DNA of 64,000 bases from CAZUSO01 sp964622775 (GTDB lineage: Bacteria; Bacteroidota; Bacteroidia; Chitinophagales; Chitinophagaceae): assembly GCA_964622775.1 (NCBI GenBank), contig CAZUSO010000004.1, positions 10,877 to 74,876 of the forward strand, given 5' to 3'. The position numbers and the translations under genes are program-made. Below, piece by piece: positions 25,750 to 35,350 of the stretch (position 1 is its first letter; each line of letters opens with the position of its first letter). Under the pieces are notes generated by a model. It was given only the letters and a program-made list of their open reading frames with translations, was not told the DNA's origin and did no database searches.

Positions 25750-26799
25750 TCAAATCACTAACATGGCATCGCCATAGCTGAAGAAATTGTATTTCTGCTT
25801 CATGGCTACATTATAAGCTTCGATGGCCAGGTCATAGCCGGCAAAAGCACATACCATAATCAGCAGGCTCGTTTTCGGCAAATGAAAATTAGTGATTAAG
25901 GAGTTAGCAATGGAAAATTCATGAGGCGGATGAATAAAGAGGTTGGTCCAGCCCGATGCCGGTTTCAAAAGTCCCTGAGCGGTAACAGAGCTTTCAAGCG
26001 CACGCATTGTGGTGGTGCCCACAGAGCATATCCTGCGGTTATTTTGAATAGCATTATTTACGATATCACAGGCATATTCGTCCACGTTGAAATATTCCGC
26101 ATCCATCTTGTGTTTGCTCAGGTCTTCCACTTCAATAGGCCGGAAGGTGCCCAGGCCGGTGTGCAGGGTAATTTCGGCAAAACGAATACCATGAATTTCT
26201 AATCGTTTGATCAGTTCCCGGCTGAAGTGCATACCGGCAGTAGGAGCCGCAACGGCGCCTTCATACTTTGCATAAACGGTCTGGTAACGCTCACGGTCTT
26301 CGTCATTCGGCTTCCGCTTGATGTATTTGGGCAGAGGTGTTTCGCCCATGCTGTCTAATACGGTTTTAAATTCCTGATCATCGCCATTAAACAAAAAGCG
26401 AATCGTACGGCCGCGGGATGTCGTATTGTCAATAACTTCCGCCACCAACTCGTCATTATCGCCGAAATAGAGCTTATTGCCCACCCGGATTTTACGGGCA
26501 GGATCTACGATCACATCCCACAAGCGATTCGGCTTATTCAGTTCCCGCAATAAGAACACTTCAATCTTAGCGCCGGTTTTTTCCTTGCGTCCGTAAAGTC
26601 GGGCGGGAAATACCTTCGTGTTGTTCACGACCATGACGTCTTTATCATCGAAGTATTCGAGGACATCTCTGAAGGTACGGTGCTCTATCTTCCCGGTATC
26701 TTTATGAACCACCATAAGGCGGCTTTTGTCTCTTTCTTTGGCTGGATGTTGTGCGATCAGGTTGATCGGCAGTTCGAACTTAAATTGGGATAATTTCAT
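25750..26799 (-). CDS. queA: S-adenosylmethionine:tRNA ribosyltransferase-isomerase
   Basis: A 349-residue protein of full QueA length. Seen: MKLSQFKFELPINLIAQHPA at the start, SRLMVVHKDTGKIEHRTF, VVNNTKVFPARLYGRK near residue 57, AAPTAGMHFSRELIKRL near 190 and TTTMRALES near 265. It transfers the ribose of SAM to preQ1 in tRNA to make epoxyqueuosine. A near-consensus TACCTTCG box lies at 26843-26850. Confidence 0.96.
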   Translation of the reverse strand: MKLSQFKFELPINLIAQHPAKERDKSRLMVVHKDTGKIEHRTFRDVLEYFDDKDVMVVNNTKVFPARLYGRKEKTGAKIEVFLLRELNKPNRLWDVIVDPARKIRVGNKLYFGDNDELVAEVIDNTTSRGRTIRFLFNGDDQEFKTVLDSMGETPLPKYIKRKPNDEDRERYQTVYAKYEGAVAAPTAGMHFSRELIKRLEIHGIRFAEITLHTGLGTFRPIEVEDLSKHKMDAEYFNVDEYACDIVNNAIQNNRRICSVGTTTMRALESSVTAQGLLKPASGWTNLFIHPPHEFSIANSLITNFHLPKTSLLIMVCAFAGYDLAIEAYNVAMKQKYNFFSYGDAMLVI

Positions 26800-26923
26800 A
26801 TCTTACAGGATATGCTAAGAAGATTTTAGAATGGAAAAGTGAGCGAAGGTATGAAAAAAGAACGACAAGAGAGCGATTATTTTTTAATAACCGCTCATTA
26901 AAGGAGATGAATCTTGTCCTTTG

Positions 26924-27178
26924 TTATTCAACTATGCACGTACCATCGAAGCCCTGCATAAAGTATTTGCTCTCTAATTCAAAACATTTAGAGTCGGCCT
27001 GTTCCCGGAGCCGTGCCGTAACAGTTGTCGTTTCTTCTTTGTCCGGCTCTCCGTCGGCTATGCCCAAACTGCGTGCTACATAGGTGCATTTACAGGCATA
27101 ATCACTGTTCTTGAGACAGGACATTAAACCAAATACTGTGAACATCGCTACAAGAGCCGTCAATGTAAATTTTTTCAT
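26924..27178 (-). CDS. Small lipoprotein, unknown function
   Basis: An 84-residue protein with a lipoprotein signal (LVAMFTVFGLMSC, lipobox LMSC with the cysteine at residue 21). The mature part has several cysteines (YACKCTYVA, DSKCFELE, GTCIVE) that may form disulfides. I do not recognise the family. A perfect TATTTTTG promoter box 17 bases upstream supports it as a real, separately transcribed gene. Confidence 0.7.
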   Translation of the reverse strand: MKKFTLTALVAMFTVFGLMSCLKNSDYACKCTYVARSLGIADGEPDKEETTTVTARLREQADSKCFELESKYFMQGFDGTCIVE

Positions 27179-27195
27179 TTTAATGGAATTTTATG

Positions 27196-27203
27196 CAAAA
27201 ATA
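27196..27203 (-). promoter_or_regulatory. Promoter -7 box (TATTTTTG) of the small lipoprotein
   Basis: Exact TAnnTTTG match on the minus strand with a leader of about 12-17 bases. Confidence 0.55.
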
Positions 27204-27213
27204 ATGGCTTAAT

Positions 27214-29028
27214 TTATTTATTCAAATCGCCGGCGCTGATATGGAGCTCCTTCAATTGCCCGGCGCTGATTGCTGCCGGGGCATCTAACATCACATCGCG
27301 CCCGCTGTTATTTTTTGGGAAGGCAATATAATCACGGATGGTTTCATCGCCGCCCAGCAAAGCGCAAAGGCGGTCGAAGCCGAATGCGATGCCGCCATGC
27401 GGAGGCGCACCATATTCAAAAGCGCCAAGCAGGAACCCGAATTTTTCCCGGGCTTCTTCCTGGGAAATTCCCAGGGCGGAAAACATTTTCTCCTGTAGAT
27501 CCTTTTGATGGATCCGGATGGATCCGCCGCCGAGCTCATGGCCATTCAGCACGAAATCATAAGCATTGGCCTTGATATAGGCATATTTTTCAGGATCATC
27601 CATCCAGGAAATCTGCTCCGGTTTAGGCGATGTAAAGGGATGATGACGCGCCATCCAGCGTCCGGCTCCGCCGCCGTCCACATCTTCGTCAGCATATTCC
27701 AGCAAAGGGAAATCCAGCACCCAAAGCGGCTGATAAGTCTCTTTCTTTCGTAAGCCAAGCCGGTTGGCCATCTCTAACCGCAGTTCGCTCATCGCTTTTC
27801 GGGTCAGCTCCGCAGAGCCGGCAAGAATCAGGATCAAATCTCCCGGAGCCGCACCGGTAAGGTCGCTCCAGGTTTTCAGGCGCTCTGCCTCGTAAAATTT
27901 ATCCACGGAACTCTTCAGCGTGCCGTCCGTTTGGTATTTTACATACATCATTCCCGTCATGCCGATCTGCGGGCGTTTCACCCATTCGGTCAGTTCGTCT
28001 AACTGTTTACGGGTATATTCGCTACAGCCTTTCGCACATAGGGCTACTACATATTCCGCCTCATCCATTACCCTGAAACCCGCGCCCGATACCAGGTCTG
28101 TTGCGGGATCACTTTGTTCCAGAACACCTTCCGGAGCTTTCAGCTCTTTCAATTCCATGTCGAAACGGATATCGGGCTTATCATTGCCAAAGCGGCGCAT
28201 GGCCTCACTCCAGGATATTCTTGGGAACGCATCCGTCATTGTGATGCCTTTTACATCCCGGAAGATATGTTTTATTAAGCCTTCAAATATTTGCAGAATA
28301 TCTTCCTGTTCCACGAAGGACATCTCACAGTCAACTTGTGTAAACTCCGGCTGACGGTCTGCCCGTAAATCCTCATCGCGGAAGCATTTCACGATCTGAT
28401 AATACCGGTCAAAGCCACTGACCATCAGGAGCTGCTTGAATGTTTGCGGGCTTTGCGGCAAGGCATAAAACTGACCCGGATTCATACGCGAAGGCACTAC
28501 AAAATCCCGTGCGCCTTCCGGCGTTGATTTAATCAGGAAAGGTGTTTCAATGTCAAAAAATCCGTGTTGGTCTAAGTAGTTTCTTACAGAGCGGTTCACC
28601 TGATAACGCAGCGCCAGGTTCCGTTGCAGGGCAGGGCGGCGCAAATCGAGATAACGGTATTTCATACGCAGCTCGTCACCGCCATCAGTAGCCTCTTCAA
28701 TGGTAAATGGCGGTACCGAAGCCTTGTTCAGGATTTGATATTCCGACACTTCCACCTCTATATTACCGGTGGGCATCTTCGGGTTTTTATTACTGCGCTC
28801 CGTCACTTTCCCCTGAGCCCGGATAACAAATTCACGACCCAGGGGCTGCTCTTCTAATTGCCGGCTAAGCTGTTCGTTGAAGAAAAGCTGGGTGATACCG
28901 TACCGGTCGCGCAGGTCAACAAAAGAAATGCTGCCTAATTTTCTAAGGGTTTGTACCCATCCGCATAGAGATACTTCAGTGTGAATGTGTGTTTCACGCA
29001 ATTCCCCGCAGGTATGTGTTCGATACAT
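27214..29028 (-). CDS. aspS: Aspartyl-tRNA synthetase
   Basis: A 604-residue bacterial-type class IIb synthetase with the GAD insertion domain (GVLEQSDPATDLVSGAGFR near residue 300). The anticodon-binding OB fold is at the N-terminus (RTHTCGELRETHIHTEVSLC). Motif 2 is FRDEDLRADRQPEFTQVDCE near 216 and motif 3 is GGIAFGFDRLCALLGG near 553. It charges tRNA-Asp. The sequence does not reveal whether it also mischarges tRNA-Asn. Confidence 0.97.
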   Translation of the reverse strand: MYRTHTCGELRETHIHTEVSLCGWVQTLRKLGSISFVDLRDRYGITQLFFNEQLSRQLEEQPLGREFVIRAQGKVTERSNKNPKMPTGNIEVEVSEYQILNKASVPPFTIEEATDGGDELRMKYRYLDLRRPALQRNLALRYQVNRSVRNYLDQHGFFDIETPFLIKSTPEGARDFVVPSRMNPGQFYALPQSPQTFKQLLMVSGFDRYYQIVKCFRDEDLRADRQPEFTQVDCEMSFVEQEDILQIFEGLIKHIFRDVKGITMTDAFPRISWSEAMRRFGNDKPDIRFDMELKELKAPEGVLEQSDPATDLVSGAGFRVMDEAEYVVALCAKGCSEYTRKQLDELTEWVKRPQIGMTGMMYVKYQTDGTLKSSVDKFYEAERLKTWSDLTGAAPGDLILILAGSAELTRKAMSELRLEMANRLGLRKKETYQPLWVLDFPLLEYADEDVDGGGAGRWMARHHPFTSPKPEQISWMDDPEKYAYIKANAYDFVLNGHELGGGSIRIHQKDLQEKMFSALGISQEEAREKFGFLLGAFEYGAPPHGGIAFGFDRLCALLGGDETIRDYIAFPKNNSGRDVMLDAPAAISAGQLKELHISAGDLNK

Positions 29029-29136
29029 GTTGATTGTATTTACTGTTGATTGTTGAAAGCGTATTGCCCGCAGTGTTCACGGCAGCAGTCAGGCTGCGTA
29101 TGTTCCGCGCACAAAAAACGCTGCGAAATTAAAGGT

Positions 29137-29763
29137 TTATTGCGGTACCTCAAATGATTGATTGAGTTCGTCAATATATTCCAATAATTCCCTGCGTCCG
29201 GTTTTTTTTACGGTGGATGTAACAAAGTTGCGGGGAATAAATTCCCATTCTTCCCGCATTTTGTTGATAAATGCTTTTACATTCCGGGCGGTTTCTGCCT
29301 GCGTATTTTTGTCGGATTTTGTGAAAACTAAATTGAACGGTACATTCCATTCACCCAGATTGCCCAGGAATTCCAGGTCGATTTTCTGAGGACTGATACG
29401 GCTGTCGATTAATACAAATACGGTTTGCAGGTTGTTGCGTTCCCGGAAATAGCTCGCAATCATCTTTTCCCATTGCCGCCGCTGACTGATGGAGCGCTTT
29501 GCATAGCCATAGCCCGGCAAATCCACCAGATACCATCCTCCACGCTGCGTTTTATCTCCATTAATGATGAAATGATTGATTAATTGTGTCTTGCCCGGGC
29601 TGGAAGAAACCTTGGCCAATCCGGCATGGTTGGTAAGCAGGTTGATTAGTGAGGATTTGCCGACATTAGAACGCCCGATAAAGGCGTACTCCGGACGATC
29701 TGCCGGCGGGCACATGCTGACTGCAGGACTGCTGATGAGGTATTGTGTATTGTGTATTTCCAT
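29137..29763 (-). CDS. engB: Ribosome biogenesis GTPase YihA/YsxC
   Basis: A 208-residue GTPase beginning MEIHNTQYLISSPAV; a TATTTTTG promoter box at 29773-29780 lies between this ATG and the longer upstream frame, so the shorter form is right. G1 is GRSNVGKSSLINLL near residue 30, G2/switch SPGKTQLINHF, G3 LVDLPGYGYAKRS near 78 and G4 FTKSDKN near 137. It is required for large-subunit assembly. Confidence 0.94.
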   Translation of the reverse strand: MEIHNTQYLISSPAVSMCPPADRPEYAFIGRSNVGKSSLINLLTNHAGLAKVSSSPGKTQLINHFIINGDKTQRGGWYLVDLPGYGYAKRSISQRRQWEKMIASYFRERNNLQTVFVLIDSRISPQKIDLEFLGNLGEWNVPFNLVFTKSDKNTQAETARNVKAFINKMREEWEFIPRNFVTSTVKKTGRRELLEYIDELNQSFEVPQ

Positions 29764-29772
29764 AAGCCGGGA

Positions 29773-29780
29773 CAAAAATA
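29773..29780 (-). promoter_or_regulatory. Promoter -7 box (TATTTTTG) of engB
   Basis: Exact match on the minus strand, separated from the ATG by nine bases, implying almost no leader. Confidence 0.55.
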
Positions 29781-29802
29781 TGTCCAAAAATATTACCGCG
29801 TA

Positions 29803-30492
29803 CTAAAGATGCTGACAAATCAATATCCGGTTTTTGCCTTTAGTAAGGATTTCAATCGTATGGAATTGCTGGCTCAGCATCCGTTGCAGATTTTCCCATT
29901 CTTCGTTTTCGTGGATAATATAGTTCATAATGCAATAGCCGCCCGGACGCAGCGCCTTTTGGCAGGATCCCAAAAAAGAGGGTTGCAGGATACGTTCCGG
30001 TACGCTTCTTCCGATAAACACATCAATACAGATCAGGTCGTAATGATCCGTATTGCTTTCCATAAAATGAAATGCATCCCCCGGGAATGTCCGGAAGTGC
30101 CTGATATCAGATAAAGCCAATACTGTTGTTGCCCATTTCAGGATTTCACCGTTCAGTTCCACAAGCGTGTAATGCATACCGGCATTATACCGGTGATGCA
30201 GGATCTGTGCCACGCTGCCTAAGCCCGTACCCAGAATCAGACAGTCACCTGCTTTTCGGAAAAAGGAGTTGGGTAAATTTTTGAAGGCTAAACGAAAGGG
30301 TGCGTACCGGCGGCCATCAGAATACAGCGCATCTTCCGTAGCTAATTGCCACTGATTCCGGTACAGCAATAACTCCAGGTAATCTCCGGATTTGCTATAC
30401 CCGTGATGAATCCGAATGGGCCAAAGGTAGCTGAGCAAGCGATACCAGGCAGAAGGTTGAAATGTCGTTATCACAAATTCCGGTTTATACAC
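29803..30492 (-). CDS. Spermidine synthase-like methyltransferase-fold protein
   Basis: A 229-residue protein with a Rossmann SAM/dcSAM-binding fold: CLILGTGLGSVAQILHH near residue 86, YTLVELNGEILKWA near 112, FPGDAFHFME near 137 and YDLICIDVFIG near 150. It resembles the spermidine synthase superfamily but lacks an obvious complete polyamine-site signature, so it may act on another substrate. The start is a GTG at 30492. It lies 63 bases after plsY, probably in the same transcript. Confidence 0.7.
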   Translation of the reverse strand: MYKPEFVITTFQPSAWYRLLSYLWPIRIHHGYSKSGDYLELLLYRNQWQLATEDALYSDGRRYAPFRLAFKNLPNSFFRKAGDCLILGTGLGSVAQILHHRYNAGMHYTLVELNGEILKWATTVLALSDIRHFRTFPGDAFHFMESNTDHYDLICIDVFIGRSVPERILQPSFLGSCQKALRPGGYCIMNYIIHENEEWENLQRMLSQQFHTIEILTKGKNRILICQHL

Positions 30493-30555
30493 AATTATGG
30501 TTTCAGGGCAGGAGCCACCAGCCGGAATGATCTTAAAAAAAGAAGCTGACGGGCT

Positions 30556-31182
30556 TTATTTGTTCTTTTTCTTCTTCAGGTTGACTTTGTTCTCATTACC
30601 ATTAATGAGCCTGCTGATATTTTTATGATGGCTTAGCACGACCATGCATGCGGTAGCGATGGCAAAAAGACGGTAAAAATCTTCCGGCTCTTTCAGAATG
30701 AACAGAATCATAACCGGGAAAGCAATGCTGGCAGCAATAGAACTAAGCGAAACATAGCGGGTAAGAAACAACATGAATACAAACACACCGACTAAGATCA
30801 AGGCCACTAAGGGCTGAATGCCAAGAATCATGCCAAATAGCGTAGCCACGCCTTTTCCGCCACGAAATCCTGCAAAAATGGGGAAGATATGCCCTACAAC
30901 CGCAAAGATGCCGAGAGCAATCTGCAGATTGATAAATTGCTCGGATTTAAAGGCATAGGCGGATAGGAAAGCCAGGTTAATAGCTGCAAAACCCTTTAAC
31001 ATATCGACCGCCATGACGGCTATACCCGGGCCTTTGCCCAAAGTACGAAAGGTATTGGTTGCTCCGGCATTCCCGCTGCCGTATTCCCTGATGTCAATGC
31101 TGAAAAAATATTTGCTCACCCATACTGCTGTTGGTATTGAACCGATATGATATGCAATTATAATCAGAAGGAATATGCTCAT
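30556..31182 (-). CDS. plsY: Glycerol-3-phosphate acyltransferase PlsY
   Basis: A 208-residue inner-membrane enzyme with the three PlsY motifs: YHIGSIPTAVW near residue 11, IREYGSGNAGATNTFRTLGK near 30 and FAGFRGGKGVATLFGM near 101. It moves the acyl group of acyl-phosphate to glycerol-3-phosphate, the first step of phospholipid synthesis. The lysine-rich C-terminus (LKKKKNK) is cytoplasmic. Confidence 0.95.
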   Translation of the reverse strand: MSIFLLIIIAYHIGSIPTAVWVSKYFFSIDIREYGSGNAGATNTFRTLGKGPGIAVMAVDMLKGFAAINLAFLSAYAFKSEQFINLQIALGIFAVVGHIFPIFAGFRGGKGVATLFGMILGIQPLVALILVGVFVFMLFLTRYVSLSSIAASIAFPVMILFILKEPEDFYRLFAIATACMVVLSHHKNISRLINGNENKVNLKKKKNK

Positions 31183-31212
31183 GTCTTATATTAAAATTAA
31201 AAAATGGATGGC

Positions 31213-31220
31213 CAAAGGTA
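31213..31220 (-). promoter_or_regulatory. Promoter -7 box (TACCTTTG) of plsY
   Basis: Exact TAnnTTTG on the minus strand, 30 bases before the plsY ATG. Confidence 0.55.
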
Positions 31221-31304
31221 ATTATTAAATTTCAATTATTCATTTTCGGTAAAATGGGGGAATGCTTCGGCAAAATGGGGTAATCATTTTTGGGCTGAAT
31301 TTGT

Positions 31305-32363
31305 TCATGGTAACCGGAGCGATTTTTCGTCGAAATCCAAATCGCGGAATGTCTTTTTCCCTTGTAAAAAATAACGGACAATAATACTTTTCGGATAGAT
31401 ACCCGCCTCATTCCGCCAGGTGATGCAGGCTAGCGCTGCTTTTCGTTTTCGCCGCCATTTATTGAATGATACATAAAAGCTGAAATGCGCCCTCAGAACG
31501 GCGATGATATTTTTAAAATCTCCCTGAAATAAAAACTGCAATCCGGCGATGCCATCTAATACAAGCCGTAAAGGCAGCAGCCACCATAAACGAGCCGCTT
31601 TTTCATTTTTTAAAAGCAGCACTAAATTGTTCCGGAAATTATAAAATGTTTTTTGCGGACTGCCGTAAGTAATCACACTACCGCCAACATGATAAACGGT
31701 GGATTTTCCGGCACAGGCAATCTTATACCCGGCATTTTTCAGGCGCCAGCAGAGATCTACTTCCTCCATGTGGGCATACAGGTCAGGATCCAGTCCGCCT
31801 ACCTGGTGATAAGCTTCGGAGCGCACCATAAAACATCCTCCGGAAGCCCAAAACACTTCCATGTCCTGATTATATTGGCCCTGGTCTTTTTCTAATGTAG
31901 AAAAAATGCGGCCCCGGCAGAACAGGTAACCCCATTTATCCATAAACCCGCCGGCCGCACCGGCATATTCAAAATATTCTTTGTCGCGGTAATAACGCAC
32001 TTTCGGCTGGCAGGCTGCAATCTCAGGATGAGATTCCATTAACCGGTGCATAGGTCTGAACCAGTCCGAACTTACTTCAAAATCGGCGCTAAGTAAAATG
32101 TAATATTTGGCTTTTATCTGTTTCAGCGCCTCCGCATAACCCCAGGCGAAACCATGATTTTCGGTAAGTCGTACCAGCTCCACATCGGGAAAATGATGAC
32201 GAATATATTCGGAAGTGTCGTCAGGAGAGCAATGATCAACCACGATAATATCATAGCCTGCCGGAGATTCGCTTATGATTCCCGGCAGAAAAAGCTCATG
32301 CCATTTTCGGCTGTTATAGCTGAGAATGACCACAGCAGTATCATTTACGGCAGTAATCATCAA
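31305..32363 (-). CDS. Family 2 glycosyltransferase (rhamnosyltransferase-like)
   Basis: A 352-residue GT2 enzyme: AVVILSYNSRKWHE at residue 10, YDIIVVDHCSPDDTSEYIR, LLSADFEVSSDWF near 90 (DxD-like), EVFWASGGCFMVRSEAY near 169 and the acceptor-side HMEEVDLCWRLKNAGYKI near 190. It ends in a weakly hydrophobic region (LLPLRLVLDGIAGLQFLF) that may lie on the membrane. It follows a small membrane-protein gene by 23 bases. The sugar and acceptor are unknown. Confidence 0.85.
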   Translation of the reverse strand: MMITAVNDTAVVILSYNSRKWHELFLPGIISESPAGYDIIVVDHCSPDDTSEYIRHHFPDVELVRLTENHGFAWGYAEALKQIKAKYYILLSADFEVSSDWFRPMHRLMESHPEIAACQPKVRYYRDKEYFEYAGAAGGFMDKWGYLFCRGRIFSTLEKDQGQYNQDMEVFWASGGCFMVRSEAYHQVGGLDPDLYAHMEEVDLCWRLKNAGYKIACAGKSTVYHVGGSVITYGSPQKTFYNFRNNLVLLLKNEKAARLWWLLPLRLVLDGIAGLQFLFQGDFKNIIAVLRAHFSFYVSFNKWRRKRKAALACITWRNEAGIYPKSIIVRYFLQGKKTFRDLDFDEKSLRLP

Positions 32364-32386
32364 AAAAATCAGAGGTGAAAACGACC

Positions 32387-32614
32387 TTATTTATACTTAG
32401 GATCGTAAAGAGTATTGTCGGGAACTTTTACATCCGAATTATCTTTGAATTTGTGTTGGAAAAGGCTGTAGCATCCGGCCCAACAGAACACAAAATATCC
32501 GAAAAAACCCAGTAAAAAGAATAAGCGGGATGCCGATGTTTTGCTGGTTCTGATGTCTAAGTTGTTTTCCAGCAATTTTGGTTCGTTATATTGATCCTGA
32601 TTAGTACGTTCCAT
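32387..32614 (-). CDS. Small single-span membrane protein
   Basis: A 75-residue protein starting MERTNQDQYNEPKLLENN, with one membrane helix (LFFLLGFFGYFVFCWAGCYSL) and a polar tail. A longer frame exists, but a TATTTTTG promoter box at 32642-32649 lies inside it. Function unknown. It is the first gene of a pair with the glycosyltransferase. Confidence 0.6.
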   Translation of the reverse strand: MERTNQDQYNEPKLLENNLDIRTSKTSASRLFFLLGFFGYFVFCWAGCYSLFQHKFKDNSDVKVPDNTLYDPKYK

Positions 32615-32641
32615 AAAATTTAATCTTGTAAAAGATGCCTG

Positions 32642-32649
32642 CAAAAATA
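32642..32649 (-). promoter_or_regulatory. Promoter -7 box (TATTTTTG) of the small membrane protein
   Basis: Exact match on the minus strand; divergent from the recN promoter 105 bases away. Confidence 0.5.
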
Positions 32650-32754
32650 ATCAATTTGCAACATTATCATAATTTTTTTAGGAATTCCCTGCCCGTATTC
32701 ATCTGAGTCATCTTAATTTTCGCATGCTCAGGCAGAAATCCATCAGATATGCTC

Positions 32755-32762
32755 TAAATTTG
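32755..32762 (+). promoter_or_regulatory. Promoter -7 box (TAAATTTG) of recN
   Basis: Exact TAnnTTTG. It lies upstream of the ATG at 32784 but inside the longest possible frame, so it decides the recN start. Confidence 0.55.
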
Positions 32763-32783
32763 CTCCGAACGTTACAGCACGCA

Positions 32784-34445
32784 ATGCTTCAAAAACTATA
32801 CATCCGCAATTATGCCATCATTGATGAGCTGACGATTGAATTTGATCCGCAGCTTAATGTGATTACCGGAGAAACAGGCGCCGGGAAATCCATTATTCTC
32901 GGCGCTTTTTCGCTGATTTTGGGTGAAAGGGCGGACACCTCCGTGCTCAGCACTAACGGGAAAAAATGTATTGTGGAAGCCTGTTTTGATGTGAGTAGTC
33001 AGGAGCTGTTCCAGCGGCAGCTCCGGCTGGAACAGCTGGATGTGGAACCGGTTTGCATTATCCGCCGCGAGATATCCCCTTCAGGGAAGAGCCGGGCTTT
33101 TGTGAACGATACCCCGGTTACGCTACAGGTATTGAATGCGCTGGCCTCCCTGCTGGTGGATCTGCACCGGCAGACTGATTCCCGTGCGTTGCTGGAAAAT
33201 GATTTCCGGTTTGCTGTGACCGATGCGATGGCCCGTACGCAGGATGCGCTCAAGAAATATCAGGAGGATTATAACCTGTATAAATCCCGGCAAAACGCCT
33301 ATCGGCATCTCTTACAAGAACAGGAACAATGGAACCGGGAGGCCGATTATAACCAGTTTATATCAGATGAGCTGAACCAGGCAGCCTTTCAGGATGGAGA
33401 ACTGGAGGAGTCAGAAGTTTTGATGAAACAACTGACTCATGCAGAGCAAATCAGGAATACCCTTGAAGCCGTTTCTTTCGGGCTGGAAGACCGGGAGATG
33501 GCGGTCAATCATGAGCTGAAAAAAATGCAGCAACAACTGGAAGCGCTGATAGCGTTGCATCCGGAAACGGCGCCTTTATCCCGGCGGATAGAAAGCGCTC
33601 TGCTGGAATTGCGCGATATTGCCGCCGAGCTGAGAACCTTGCAGGATAGGGTGAACATGGATCCGGAACATTTGCTGCGATTGCAGGAACGTTTGGATTT
33701 GGGATACCGCCTGCTGAAAAAACACCAGGTTTCCACAACGGCCGAGCTGTTGTACATTCAGCAACAGCTTTCCGAAAAGCTTCTGGCTAAAAATTCCGCT
33801 GGACAGGAATTGACAGCGCTGAAAGAAACGCTGGACACGCTGGAGCAATCCTTGCAGCAACAGGCAGACGCTATCAGTAAGCAGCGCAAGGCGGAAGCGC
33901 CGGAATTTGTCGGAAAGATTAATGAATTGCTGCATTTAGTCGGCATGCCGAATGCGTTAATTAAGCTGGACATTACGCCGAGTGCCGGGCTTCATCATTC
34001 AGGCGCTGATGATATTGCCTTCTTGATTGATGCCAACAAAAGCGGAAAATTCTTACCCCTTCAGAAAGCGGCTTCAGGAGGAGAGCTCAGCCGTATCATG
34101 CTTTGCATCAAAACCCTTACGGCACGGGCATTAGCGTTGCCCACCCTTATCTTTGATGAAGTGGATACGGGTATTTCGGGTGAGGCAGCCCGCCAGGTGG
34201 GTATCCTGCTGCGTTCTGTTGCGGATTACCACCAGGTGCTTTGCATTACCCATCAGCCCCAGGTGGCCGGTAAAGGCAGCCGGCATTTTTATGTGTATAA
34301 ATCTGAAGGAACAAAAGACACGATAACGACGAGGATAAAATTATTGAACGATACGGAACATATTGAAGCCGTAGCCCGAATGATAGGCGGCGACAAACCC
34401 TCCAAAGCGGCATTGGAAAATGCCCGGGAGTTGGCAGGCAGATAG
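32784..34445 (+). CDS. recN: DNA repair protein RecN
   Basis: A 553-residue SMC-like ATPase. The start MLQKLYIRNYAIIDEL matches the family. Walker A is GETGAGKSIILGAF near residue 30, and the central 200 residues are coiled coil (QQLEALIALHPE and many heptads). The C-terminal head has ASGGELSRIMLCIK (signature), LIFDEVDTGISGEAA (Walker B) and LCITHQPQVAG. RecN holds broken DNA ends together during recombinational repair. Confidence 0.96.
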   Translation: MLQKLYIRNYAIIDELTIEFDPQLNVITGETGAGKSIILGAFSLILGERADTSVLSTNGKKCIVEACFDVSSQELFQRQLRLEQLDVEPVCIIRREISPSGKSRAFVNDTPVTLQVLNALASLLVDLHRQTDSRALLENDFRFAVTDAMARTQDALKKYQEDYNLYKSRQNAYRHLLQEQEQWNREADYNQFISDELNQAAFQDGELEESEVLMKQLTHAEQIRNTLEAVSFGLEDREMAVNHELKKMQQQLEALIALHPETAPLSRRIESALLELRDIAAELRTLQDRVNMDPEHLLRLQERLDLGYRLLKKHQVSTTAELLYIQQQLSEKLLAKNSAGQELTALKETLDTLEQSLQQQADAISKQRKAEAPEFVGKINELLHLVGMPNALIKLDITPSAGLHHSGADDIAFLIDANKSGKFLPLQKAASGGELSRIMLCIKTLTARALALPTLIFDEVDTGISGEAARQVGILLRSVADYHQVLCITHQPQVAGKGSRHFYVYKSEGTKDTITTRIKLLNDTEHIEAVARMIGGDKPSKAALENARELAGR

Positions 34446-34792
34446 ATTCCAGTGATGATTTTTCCACAGGCAATGTGGTTAAAAATGGTGCTTTGGGGGA
34501 TTAAAAATTGGATAGTGTCATAAATTAGCTGGAGCAGTTATTTCCATTAAATATCGGAAAAAGCAACAAAGACGACGCAAACATCAAACTAATGCGAGAA
34601 TATTCCTGAACATTCAGCAAAATAGAAGAAAGCCCTGCTTCCCATGTGTTGCCGGAACTTTCGCAAGCGCTCATTATTCTGCTATTCCATACGTCTTTTC
34701 CCTAAATACTCAATCCTTATTAAATTCAGCATTTTTGGCATTTTGACTTTTTCCGCGCACGCTTCCTGCACCAACCGGAGTAATTTAAAAGC
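34446..34792. other. Gene-free region between recN and tRNA-Ser
   Basis: About 350 bases in which neither strand has a credible frame or clear signal. It may contain decayed sequence, but nothing recognisable. Confidence 0.5.
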
Positions 34793-34818
34793 AAAAAGCG
34801 CCAAAAACCGGCGCTTTC
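34793..34818 (-). terminator. Terminator of tRNA-Ser
   Basis: AAAGCGCC (34795-34802) pairs with GGCGCTTT (34810-34817); on the minus strand the stem ends in a T-run five bases after the tRNA 3' region. Confidence 0.8.
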
Positions 34819-34822
34819 TCAG

Positions 34823-34909
34823 CGGAGAGAGCGGGATTCGAACCCGCGATGCAGTTGCCCACATACACACTTTCCAGGCGTGCTCCTTCAACCACTCGGA
34901 CACCTCTCC
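34823..34909 (-). tRNA. tRNA-Ser (anticodon GGA)
   Basis: An 87-base gene with a 7-bp acceptor stem (GGAGAGG with TCTCTCC, last pair G-U), anticodon loop CTGGAAA (anticodon GGA at 34873-34875), a long variable arm typical of serine, and T-loop GGGTTCGAATCCC. CCA is not encoded. It reads UCC and UCU codons. Confidence 0.96.
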
Positions 34910-35024
34910 GTATTTAAGGCAGCAAAAGTAATGTTTTGATTCAATAAAATTACCTTTCTTCCCAAAAAACAAAAAAGCTTGCTGTATCTTCGCCTTTAAT
35001 CAATCATCAATAAAATTGTACCTT

Positions 35025-35285
35025 ATGAAGTACCTGATCATGCTCGCAACCGCAGTGATATTCGCTTCCTGCGGTGCTGCTACGGACAGTTCAACCGATG
35101 CCCATCAGCACGATACTCCGGGCACCGTTTCCGCTAATGCGGTTGTGGATCCGGTTTGTAATATGCCTAAGGGAGATGACTGGACGGAATTTTCATTAAA
35201 CGGTTCAGATACCGTTTGGTTCTGCAGCCCGCATTGCAAGGAATCTTACGATAAAGATCCGGCTAAATATGCTAAAGCAGAATAG
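35025..35285 (+). CDS. YHS-domain lipoprotein
   Basis: An 86-residue protein with a lipoprotein signal (MKYLIMLATAVIFASC, cysteine at residue 16), a His-containing linker (TDAHQHDTPG) and a C-terminal YHS-type domain: VDPVCNMPKGDD and VWFCSPHCKESYDKDPAKYA. The paired cysteines and histidine can bind a metal ion such as copper or iron, and such domains often accompany metal efflux. No transporter is adjacent. A near-consensus TATCTTCG box lies at 34985-34992. Confidence 0.8.
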   Translation: MKYLIMLATAVIFASCGAATDSSTDAHQHDTPGTVSANAVVDPVCNMPKGDDWTEFSLNGSDTVWFCSPHCKESYDKDPAKYAKAE

Positions 35286-35350
35286 CTGTTCCGTAATACA
35301 ACGGACATCAACCCTTGCCTGATGCATCACAAAAACGGGTAAAGGCTTTC